Positions 53,345 to 60,320 of a DNA stretch of 64,000 bases are shown one piece after another (the first letter of the stretch is position 1; the number at the start of each line of letters is the position of its first letter). The notes beneath the pieces are model-generated. The model was not told where the DNA came from. It ran no database searches and saw nothing but the letters and a program-made list of their open reading frames with translations. The DNA comes from an uncultured Lachnospiraceae bacterium. Lineage in GTDB: Bacteria; Bacillota; Clostridia; Lachnospirales; Lachnospiraceae. A program made the position numbers and the translations under genes. The DNA is taken from assembly GCA_910584725.1 (NCBI GenBank), contig CAJUBE010000020.1, positions 16,785 to 80,784 of the forward strand, written 5' to 3'.

Positions 53345-54822
53345 TTTTTCATCTCCTCCTTATTGTCAACACATTTATGTTTATCCTGTTTTTCAGTCTC
53401 TCCTTTATTCCACATCCCGCCGAATATGTCTTCCTCATCCTGCCAGTCTCTGGAAAGATACTCCTTTTGCATCCGTATGACCTCGCGCATGGCTTCCGGC
53501 CCCGGCGCGCCGATCGTCAGCCGCTTTTCCACGCAGGCCTTTAAGCTGATGGCCTGATAGACGTCCTCCTCAAAGATCGGACTGATCTCCTTAAGCTCCT
53601 CTATACTGAGCTCATCAATGCTGCAGTTTTTCTCAATACAGTACAGCACCAGCCTGCCGATGATACCGTGGGCATCCCGGAAGGGAACGCCTTTTCCGAC
53701 CAGATAATCCGCCGCGTCCGTGGCGTTGGTAAACCCAAAAGCCGCGCTCTTTTCCATCACGTCCTCATTGAACTTCATGGTGCGGATCATGCCCTCAAAC
53801 AGCGCCAGACACCCCTTCACCGTGTCGATGGCGTCAAAGGTCAGCTCCTTGTCCTCCTGCATATCTTTATTGTACGCGAGGGGAATCCCCTTCATAGTCG
53901 TCAATATGGAAAGTAACGCCCCGTAAACGCGCCCTGTCTTTCCGCGCACCAGCTCCGCAATATCCGGATTCTTTTTCTGAGGCATAATGCTGCTTCCTGT
54001 GGAGTAGGCGTCGTCAATCTCCACAAAGCGGTATTCGTTGGAATTCCAGATGATGATCTCCTCACAAAAGCGGCTTAGGTGCATCATAATCGTGGAGAGC
54101 GCAGCCAAAAATTCAATCACGTAATCCCTGTCGGACACCGAATCCATGCTGTTTAGCGTCGGTCCCTCAAAGCCCAGAAGCGACGCCGTGTAAACACGGT
54201 CCAGCGGATAAGTCGTCCCCGCAAGCGCCCCCGCGCCCAGCGGGCAGTAATTCATGCGGTAGAAGATATCCTTAAGCCTTGACCTGTCCCGCTTAAACAT
54301 CTCAAAGTACGCGCCGATATGGTGCGCAAGCGTCACCGGCTGCGCCTTCTGCAGATGGGTGAAGCCCGGCATATACGTCTGCGTGTGTTCTTCCATAATG
54401 GTCAGAAGCGTCTGCAAAAGCTCTTTCAGCAGACTGTCTGTATTGAGGACTTCCAACCTTGTGTACAGCCTCATGTCGAGCGCCACCTGATCGTTGCGGC
54501 TCCTGCCCGTGTGCAGCTTTTTCCCCACATCGCCGATCCGGTCGATCAGATTCGCCTCTACAAAGCTGTGGATATCCTCGTACTCCTCCGTGATCGCAAG
54601 CTTTCCGTCCTCCACATCCTGTCTGATCCCGGTGAGCCCCTTTAAAATTTCGTCCTTCTCCTCTTTCGTCAGAATCCCCTGCTTGGCGAGCATGATCGTA
54701 TGTACGATGCTGCCCTCAATGTCCTGCTGAAAGAATTTCTGATCAAAGGAGATCGACGCGTTAAAGTTATATACAAGCTGATCCGTCTCCTTCGTGAAAC
54801 GGCCGCCCCACAACTGCGCCAT
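53341..54822 (-). CDS. argH: Argininosuccinate lyase
   Basis: The last step of arginine synthesis: argininosuccinate to arginine and fumarate. 493 residues with the superfamily signature GSSIMPQKKNPD (near residue 278) and TGRSRNDQVALD. A polar C-terminal tail of about 30 residues (after MQKEYLSRD) extends past the usual end. The longer frame to 54867 is not supported: GGAGG lies upstream of the ATG at 54822. It is first in a two-gene operon with asd, an uncommon pairing of arginine and aspartate-family genes. Confidence 0.96.
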   Translation of the reverse strand: MAQLWGGRFTKETDQLVYNFNASISFDQKFFQQDIEGSIVHTIMLAKQGILTKEEKDEILKGLTGIRQDVEDGKLAITEEYEDIHSFVEANLIDRIGDVGKKLHTGRSRNDQVALDMRLYTRLEVLNTDSLLKELLQTLLTIMEEHTQTYMPGFTHLQKAQPVTLAHHIGAYFEMFKRDRSRLKDIFYRMNYCPLGAGALAGTTYPLDRVYTASLLGFEGPTLNSMDSVSDRDYVIEFLAALSTIMMHLSRFCEEIIIWNSNEYRFVEIDDAYSTGSSIMPQKKNPDIAELVRGKTGRVYGALLSILTTMKGIPLAYNKDMQEDKELTFDAIDTVKGCLALFEGMIRTMKFNEDVMEKSAAFGFTNATDAADYLVGKGVPFRDAHGIIGRLVLYCIEKNCSIDELSIEELKEISPIFEEDVYQAISLKACVEKRLTIGAPGPEAMREVIRMQKEYLSRDWQDEEDIFGGMWNKGETEKQDKHKCVDNKEEMKK

Positions 54823-54857
54823 GTCTAAAACCTCCATTTTAATTAAATCTAAATTTG

Positions 54858-54886
54858 ATGATACCATAAATTGGTTTCGTTTTCAA
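54858..54886 (-). promoter_or_regulatory. Sigma-A promoter of argH-asd
   Basis: The minus strand reads TTGAAA (54886-54881), a 17-base spacer and TATCAT (54863-54858), giving a leader of about 28 bases before the argH ATG. Confidence 0.75.
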
Positions 54887-54903
54887 TCAAAACACATATT
54901 TTC

Positions 54904-54985
54904 TTGCGCGTCATAAAATAATGTTATACTCGTAGTAAACGACCCATCCGATTTCGGTTCGCAAAAAATATGACGTCGTTAACTA
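54904..54985 (+). promoter_or_regulatory. Promoter and leader inverted repeat of the disrupted ABC gene
   Basis: TTGCGC (54904-54909) and an extended -10 TGTTATACT (TATACT at 54925-54930; spacer 15) point at the ABC ATPase gene. The leader holds GTAGTAAACGAC (54932-54943), which pairs with GTCGTTAACTAC (54974-54985) with one mismatch, around a CCGA/TCGG hairpin. This could be an operator or a folded leader RNA. The promoter now fires toward the 3' end of the recombinase gene, antisense to it. Confidence 0.5.
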
Positions 54986-56869
54986 CATAAGGAGGCATTT
55001 TCTATGCAGCCCATACTTTCTCTGCGGGATGTTTCCTACTCCTATCACAATCTGAAAGGAGAGACCCCCGCGCTCTCGCACATCAATCTGCAGATTTCCG
55101 AAGGAAGTTTTGTCGCTGTCGTCGGACCGAGCGGCTGCGGCAATGCACTGGGTATAGGTTGGAAACTTCGGATACCACGGCCGTAAAATTTCTTCCTTCA
55201 GACGGGCAAAAATATCCCGGTGCCTGCCTGGCACCGGGTTTCTGATATAAATATGGGCGTTTTCGCCATCCCAGACGACCTTTTCTATGATCATCCTTAG
55301 AAAATCCCTTTTCTGCATAACCGTAAGCTCTTCAAATATCTGCGGGAAGTGCTTCATCTTCTTAAGCCATTCCCCTACATAATCGGTGACATCCAGATTC
55401 GCCTCCTTATTGCTTTCCATGGCTGTAATCCGCGTCCGCAGCTCCCGGCATATGCCGTCCGTCCGCTTGATCTCCTCATTGATATACTGCACCGACACAC
55501 TGTCCGCGTCCAGATTTTTGATCGAGGCAATGAGCTTCTGTATCTCCTCTTTCTTCTTATTATATTCCTGCTGCAGCAGATCCTTTTCCGACACCACCTC
55601 CATATCCGTGTCCCGGATCTTCTTTAACAGCGCTTCCAACATGGGGATGATGCCTGCATCGGGGTTCGTCATCCCGATCAGCTCCTCACATACCCTTGCA
55701 TCCAGCGTATTGCCGTGGACATTTTTCACATCGCACTTTTCCCGGTGCGTGGCATCCTTGTAGGGACAGCGGTAAGAGAATGTGCGTTCCCCCTTTTCCG
55801 TCAGCCGGGACGCCGGATAATTCTTCGGGCGCATCAAGTGTCCACAGGAACAGTAAAGCAGCCCCGACAAAAGCGCCACACTGTTTTTCGTGTTCTTGAA
55901 TGCCGCTCCCTTTTCCTTGTTGCCCGCCAGCAATTTTTGTACCCGGACAAACTCTTTGCCGCTTACTATGCCCTGATGCCGCCCTTTTGATATGATCCAC
56001 GACTCACAGGGCTGGCTCTGGTTCTTATAGTGTGTGGAGGTTGTTTTGGCATACCCCATCAGCCCGGATTCCCCGTCCAGCTCCTCCTCGTCGATACACA
56101 CCTGACAGCCCAGATCGTAAAAATACTGATAGGCGTCCTGATCCGCCTTGCAGTATACCGGGTTCACCAGAATATCCCGGATGCCCGATATGACAAATTC
56201 GTTTCCCTGTCTCGTTCTGATATCATTGGTGATGAGACTTTTATACACCTTGGTCAGCGATCTGCATTCTGTAAAATATGAAAATATGTACCGGGCAATC
56301 CCGATCTCCTCCGGGTTCTGCGTAAGGCAGTACATGGACTTTTTCTTGAGGGCACTGACCTCCTTCTCCAATTTCATGGAAGAATATCCGAGCGGCGTAT
56401 TGCCGCCAAGCCACCGCCCGCTCCTTGCCAGCATGATCATGTTGTCCTTCACACGCTCTGCGATCTGCTCCCGCTCCATCTGGGCAAGCACGCCTGAGAA
56501 GTACAGCATCGCCTTGCCGATCGGTGTGGTCGTGTCGAACTTTTCCTTGATGCTGATGAAGGATGTGCCCTTTCGTTCCAAATCTTCCATCAGATTGGCC
56601 AGATCCGCAAGGTTCCTGCCCAGGCGGTCAAGCTTGTAGCATACTAGATAGTCAAAATGCTGCTCTTTCATGTCGCGCATCATTTTCTGGAATTGGGGGC
56701 GCCTGGTATTCTTGCCGGAGAAACCTTCGTCCTCGTATACAATGATCTGTGCCTGCTCTCCCCCTTCTATAAACATTTCGATATATTCCCGGCACATGAC
56801 GATCTGGTTTTCTACACTGTCGCCTTTGCCGGTCCATTTGGATTTTCTGCTGTAGATGGCGATTTGCAT
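54983..56869 (-). CDS. Large serine recombinase (integrase)
   Basis: 628 residues as read here. The resolvase domain starts MQIAIYSRKSK (catalytic S7), with YKLDRLGRNLADLANL and GKAMLYFSGVLAQMEREQIAERV. The Recombinase domain and a zinc ribbon (YCSCGHLMRP...CPYK...C) follow, then a coiled coil around residues 430-480. The frame does not stop inside the element: from residue about 576 (55143 leftwards) it is read from the antisense of the ABC gene, ending at a TAG at 54985-54983. The native C-terminus is therefore junction-dependent. The ATG at 56869 follows GAGGGGG; an ATG at 56908 adds 13 residues. Confidence 0.93.
   Translation of the reverse strand: MQIAIYSRKSKWTGKGDSVENQIVMCREYIEMFIEGGEQAQIIVYEDEGFSGKNTRRPQFQKMMRDMKEQHFDYLVCYKLDRLGRNLADLANLMEDLERKGTSFISIKEKFDTTTPIGKAMLYFSGVLAQMEREQIAERVKDNMIMLARSGRWLGGNTPLGYSSMKLEKEVSALKKKSMYCLTQNPEEIGIARYIFSYFTECRSLTKVYKSLITNDIRTRQGNEFVISGIRDILVNPVYCKADQDAYQYFYDLGCQVCIDEEELDGESGLMGYAKTTSTHYKNQSQPCESWIISKGRHQGIVSGKEFVRVQKLLAGNKEKGAAFKNTKNSVALLSGLLYCSCGHLMRPKNYPASRLTEKGERTFSYRCPYKDATHREKCDVKNVHGNTLDARVCEELIGMTNPDAGIIPMLEALLKKIRDTDMEVVSEKDLLQQEYNKKKEEIQKLIASIKNLDADSVSVQYINEEIKRTDGICRELRTRITAMESNKEANLDVTDYVGEWLKKMKHFPQIFEELTVMQKRDFLRMIIEKVVWDGENAHIYIRNPVPGRHRDIFARLKEEILRPWYPKFPTYTQCIAAAARSDDSDKTSFGNLQIDVRERGGLSFQIVIGVGNIPQRKYGLHRKCLLM
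55004..55143 (+). pseudogene. 5' fragment of an ABC-transporter ATPase gene (NitT/TauT type), interrupted at Walker A
   Basis: The first 46 codons of an ABC ATPase: LSLRDVSYSYHNLKGETPALSHINL, then EGSFVAVVGPSGCG. The next codons should be KST; instead the frame runs NALGIGWKLRIPRP and stops at 55186. The layout (GETPAL, EGSFVA) is that of nitrate/sulfonate/taurine-type importers. AAGGAGG precedes the ATG, so the native start is intact. The missing 3' part should lie at the far end of the integrated element, outside the window. Confidence 0.85.
55124..55143. other. Left attachment site (attL) of the integrative element
   Basis: The ABC reading frame agrees with its family through GGC-AA at 55139-55143 and departs at 55144. 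The crossover therefore lies at or just before 55143. The core cannot be fixed without the right end. GGACCGAGCGGCTGCGG at 55124-55140 is also present, unchanged, at 29820-29836 in potA. Confidence 0.7.
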
Positions 56870-56956
56870 AAGATGTTTTCCCCCTCTTTCTACTGTTTTG
56901 TCTGGCATCTCCCAAGAATAATGAGGAGATGCCAGATCAAACGTTTTATTGTGTAT

Positions 56957-57148
56957 CTATTGTCTTGTTTTTAGATTATATATCAACTCTTCCAGTGCGG
57001 CTATCTGTTCCTGTCTGGACAAGCTGCTTTCACGGATGCATTTTTCTATGTGCATTACCGTAAATGTATTGATTGTATCTTGTATATATTGTAGATATTG
57101 AGATTCCTTTTCTCCTGTAAGACTGCAAACTATCTTATGCTGCCGCAT
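56957..57148 (-). CDS. Small hypothetical protein of the element
   Basis: 63 residues, charged and helical (QYLQYIQDTINTFTVMHIEKCI, then EEQI-like repeats ending LIYNLKTRQ), with no membrane segment. CGGAG lies 7 bases before the ATG. It sits between the recombinase and the ATPase cassette on the same strand. No family is recognised; a recombination directionality factor or small regulator is possible from position alone. Confidence 0.5.
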   Translation of the reverse strand: MRQHKIVCSLTGEKESQYLQYIQDTINTFTVMHIEKCIRESSLSRQEQIAALEELIYNLKTRQ

Positions 57149-57227
57149 TCAAGACTCCGATTTGTTTTCTTCATACTCATTGTATGCTCCCTCCTCTTTT
57201 CTGCATGATTTAAAACTGCGGATTCTT

Positions 57228-58253
57228 TCACCTTGTCAGAACTGGGTGGCAGACCTCGCGGCCAGAAATCGTAAACTCACCTACCGCAACCGCCTCCCCT
57301 CTTTTCAAGCTTCGTAAGGTGCACATCCACTTCTGTATGTTCTCTGGATCAATCTCTTTTGCTATATTTCTTATCTCGTTTACTTCAGGGCGGAAATACA
57401 AGTGTGTTGCCGCCTGATTGATAACCGACCGCGTCGCTTTATCAAAAACGTTCAGCGTCTGCGTTGCCAATAGCAATCCAATATTAAATTTCCTCCCTTC
57501 CCGAAGGACAGCCCGCAGAATAGATTCCTCCCCCAACATAAGGTTCTGGTATTCATCGACCACAAGTATCGTCTCGTCCTCATTGTCGGAAAGTTGTATG
57601 TTTCTCCACAAATAAGAGAGTATAACCTCCACCAGTGTCGCCTGTGTAATTTTATCCATTCCCGCAAAGCTGATAACATTGATTTTGCCGTCGACTATTT
57701 TTTTATCACTTTGTCGCAAGACATTACTATGAATTAGCGTCCATAGTTTCTGGTATACCACATCCGCCACCGTATTATCCATCTGCTTGATTCCTGCTTC
57801 TATAGCTGCCATTTCATCCGAAAATTCACTGATATGCCTCATGGCATAAAGCTCTGCCTCACGAAGCACTCCCATCTGTCGGCTACCCATTTTTAGCGGT
57901 GTTCCCAACGCACAAGCGGTGGAGCTGATTACATTGACAACCTCCTCTATCTGACCATTTTTCCCCTGAATTGGTTGCAAAAACCGGATACCAATCCCGT
58001 CATGCTTTGCGTCTATTCGGTTTACATAACCCATATATTCTTCACGAATCAAGGGAAAAATGTTTTCTGCGGAATGACTCTGGTTAATATCGAAGATAAC
58101 TGCTGTTTTGCCATCTTTTACCGCATTCAACTCTAGCTGATTCAATCGTACAGTTTTACCGCTGCCCGACATCCCGGTTATGCTTACGTGTCTATTCGCT
58201 GCATTTCCACTAAGAAAGCACAGAATATTATTTGTTTGTCCTATCTGTATACT
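57228..58253 (-). CDS. HerA/VirB4-like P-loop ATPase
   Basis: A HerA/FtsK-superfamily ATPase. Walker A is GMSGSGKT, Walker B TILVVDEYQNLML, followed by LREGRKFNIGLLLATQTLNVFDKATRS and the arginine-containing TLRSLKRGEAVAV. The first ATG (58172) falls inside Walker A and would lose its first glycine. The frame stays open up to 58253 (27 more codons: NNILCFLSGNAANRHVSITG), but has no ATG, GTG or TTG there. Initiation at ATT/CTG or a -1 shift from the upstream gene would be needed. It probably pumps DNA or assembles as a hexamer with its two upstream neighbours. Confidence 0.78.
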   Translation of the reverse strand, partial: SIQIGQTNNILCFLSGNAANRHVSITGMSGSGKTVRLNQLELNAVKDGKTAVIFDINQSHSAENIFPLIREEYMGYVNRIDAKHDGIGIRFLQPIQGKNGQIEEVVNVISSTACALGTPLKMGSRQMGVLREAELYAMRHISEFSDEMAAIEAGIKQMDNTVADVVYQKLWTLIHSNVLRQSDKKIVDGKINVISFAGMDKITQATLVEVILSYLWRNIQLSDNEDETILVVDEYQNLMLGEESILRAVLREGRKFNIGLLLATQTLNVFDKATRSVINQAATHLYFRPEVNEIRNIAKEIDPENIQKWMCTLRSLKRGEAVAVGEFTISGREVCHPVLTR

Positions 58254-59368
58254 TCATCACCCATCCTCTCCTCTAAATATAATCCATCCCGAGAAATGAA
58301 AAACTCTTTTCTTAATTTTATAAAACGCTCGCGGAAAGATTGCCCATTTTTGCTTACTAAAACTTTTTTCACCGTAAAATTCGTGTTTCCCGTTTGGTTA
58401 CAAACCAAGATACCTTCATCTCTCAGAATTTTTTTGATTTGAATATGTGATAAAACCGTCATCAAAACACCGCCAGCCCTTTTGAACAATGGTTCGCACA
58501 CCCAATAGTACTCCGCATCATGTAATACTGCCTTCCCAATTCGCACCGCCTTCAATGTCTCTTCATCAATTTCTTCCACGCTAAAAATCTCAAAATCATT
58601 ATTTTCGTTAAAGTACCGATTGATTACTGCTCGAATAGTATCTACTGCATCGTATTCCTCCTCCAGTTCCTCTGCCCGTTGTACGCAATTTCGAATTTCA
58701 CACTCTACCTCAGCCTTAACTGTATCTGTCTCTTTGTCCGTATGCGTACTTCTATAAAAGGACAAATATATACGCATAGCAGCTAATAAATTTTTGAGAA
58801 GCTGTGAATTGTTATCACTTTCCAAAAACACCTCCGATGTACGGAATAGTTCAAGCTCCCTCACGACCACATCCGGGTTTTCACGAATAAATTTTATCAT
58901 AGCGCCGATTTCCATTCGGAATTCTGGTGTTCCCATGGTTTTGGCCATTTCTGGGGAAATCTCAATGACATACGCCATATCTCGCAATTCATCTGGAATA
59001 ATCCCTTTAACGACCAAAATAGGGACAAACTTTTTGATATCCAGAAAGGAAGCTAACTTTTCCCATTTCTGATATTTGTTATATTCACTGACTGCTAATT
59101 GATAATTCCACACCTCTTTTTCGCAGTTTCTTTTGGATGCGTTTACTCTTACAGCTCCGCATGTGTCTTGTAAATTTGAAATAAAACTTCCTCGCGAAAT
59201 ATTCTCATCCAGAAGAAGTACAACGCCCTTGTCCAGACCAAATTGTTTGGCATAAAATAGAAAGTTCAGTTCTCCACTAATCGCCAGTAAATCGATCAAC
59301 CTTCTTTCCGGCATCTTCACTGCAACTTTCTGCGGAAGGTTCACAATAATTTTTTGATTTCCCGCCAT
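58241..59368 (-). CDS. Unknown protein with a degenerate ATPase-like region (cassette member 2)
   Basis: 375 residues. The segment LLAISGELNFLFYAKQFGLDKGVVLLLDENISRGSFISNLQDTCGA has the shape of a P-loop strand-turn-helix without the GKT, and recalls the ATPase region of DUF927-type proteins. The middle (about residues 190-260) is acidic and coiled. The rest shows no known domain. It overlaps the preceding gene by 28 bases, and its stop lies 12 bases into the open frame of the HerA-like gene, so the three are one translational unit. AAGGA precedes the ATG. Base composition is AT-richer than the host. Confidence 0.6.
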   Translation of the reverse strand: MAGNQKIIVNLPQKVAVKMPERRLIDLLAISGELNFLFYAKQFGLDKGVVLLLDENISRGSFISNLQDTCGAVRVNASKRNCEKEVWNYQLAVSEYNKYQKWEKLASFLDIKKFVPILVVKGIIPDELRDMAYVIEISPEMAKTMGTPEFRMEIGAMIKFIRENPDVVVRELELFRTSEVFLESDNNSQLLKNLLAAMRIYLSFYRSTHTDKETDTVKAEVECEIRNCVQRAEELEEEYDAVDTIRAVINRYFNENNDFEIFSVEEIDEETLKAVRIGKAVLHDAEYYWVCEPLFKRAGGVLMTVLSHIQIKKILRDEGILVCNQTGNTNFTVKKVLVSKNGQSFRERFIKLRKEFFISRDGLYLEERMGDEVYR

Positions 59369-59967
59369 GTCATACTTCCTTCTGGTATAAATGAAAATTT
59401 TCCGTCAGCTTCTATCCAGCCTGGCTCATCTGGAATCACTGTCTGCGCAGCATATTTTACCAACTGACACAGCATTTTCCTAGCATATTCTTTCTCCCGT
59501 GCACCCTCTGCATAAATTTCAATTCCAGCCGCTGCCATTTTCCCCAAAATATATGTTCCACTCCCAATCCTTCTTGGATCGAAATAGACGATTCTCGATT
59601 TTCCGCTAATCTGACAATCAAGAATAAAGATATACTCCTCCACACACGATCTTCTCGCTGCGCAATACATCCTAGGAAATCTCATATTAGTAACTTCTCT
59701 TGCTTTCGTTTCAATCTGCAGATTCCGGGTCACAATATAGGTGTTTCCGTCCTCGCCAATCGTTACTTCCTCGTAGACCCCTCGTTTTTCTTCCTCCTCC
59801 CTTTGCCGCAATTGCGCTTTTTGCATTTGCAAAGCCAACTTAGCATTTCCTCGTATCATCTCTTTGGCTTCCGTTTTCTGAATCTCTCGTGTATCTTGAT
59901 AGCTATCTTCGGCCATCCTGTTTTGCCAATATCTGCTATCTCCTACACCATTTTGTTGCGCACACAC
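59341..59967 (-). CDS. DUF927-like protein (cassette member 1)
   Basis: About 208 residues. A Q/E/R-rich N-terminal helix (about residues 20-65) is followed by a domain ending in AAQTVIPDEPGWIEADGKFSFIPEG. That GW...DGKFSF block resembles the start of DUF927 helicase-like proteins. The GTG at 59967 lies 8 bases after GGGAGG and is preferred to the ATG at 59973, which touches it. It is the first gene of the three-gene ATPase cassette. The relation to DUF927 is by motif only. Confidence 0.5.
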   Translation of the reverse strand: MCAQQNGVGDSRYWQNRMAEDSYQDTREIQKTEAKEMIRGNAKLALQMQKAQLRQREEEEKRGVYEEVTIGEDGNTYIVTRNLQIETKAREVTNMRFPRMYCAARRSCVEEYIFILDCQISGKSRIVYFDPRRIGSGTYILGKMAAAGIEIYAEGAREKEYARKMLCQLVKYAAQTVIPDEPGWIEADGKFSFIPEGSMTWREIKKLL

Positions 59968-60037
59968 ATGCATACCCTCCCTTAATTTTTATTTTTTTGC
60001 ATCACAAGCAGACGATATGTAGTCTTTTTTTATTATT

Positions 60038-60099
60038 TCTACATCTCTTGCTCCGGCGATGCCGGGTGAACAGTTCCCGGCATCGCCGATCTACATCTC
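60038..60099. repeat. Perfect 13-bp palindrome flanked by 10-bp direct repeats; gap 59974-60320
   Basis: CGGCGATGCCGGG (60054-60066) pairs perfectly with CCCGGCATCGCCG (60076-60088) around a 9-base loop. TCTACATCTC occurs on both sides (60038-60047 and 60090-60099). It could be a transfer or replication origin, an inserted miniature repeat with target duplication, or a paired operator for the divergent genes. The rest of the gap is very AT-rich and holds the upstream region of the 540-codon gene. Confidence 0.6.
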
Positions 60100-60320
60100 A
60101 CCTCTCTCATCCATTTTAGTCATATTTTTAACGCGCGCCCGTTTTATATTTTAATTATATTTCATGCATTTAAGATTTTGAATTGATAATTTTGTTAATA
60201 TATTCATATAATTTAATTGTTTTCTCAATATATTCGTTGATTTATATGAAAACTAATTATATAATTTCTCTATAAGAAATATTCATTCACCTAATCGTTT
60301 AAATTAATGGAGAAATTTAT

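Noticed and set aside
55004..55186. Complete small ABC-like protein of 60 residues
   Set aside because: The sequence breaks off in the middle of Walker A at the element junction; it is a disrupted gene, not a small protein.
57228..59967. Assigning the ATPase cassette to a named defence system
   Set aside because: Only the HerA-like ATPase is recognisable; the effector proteins that define known HerA systems are not visible, so the name would be a guess.
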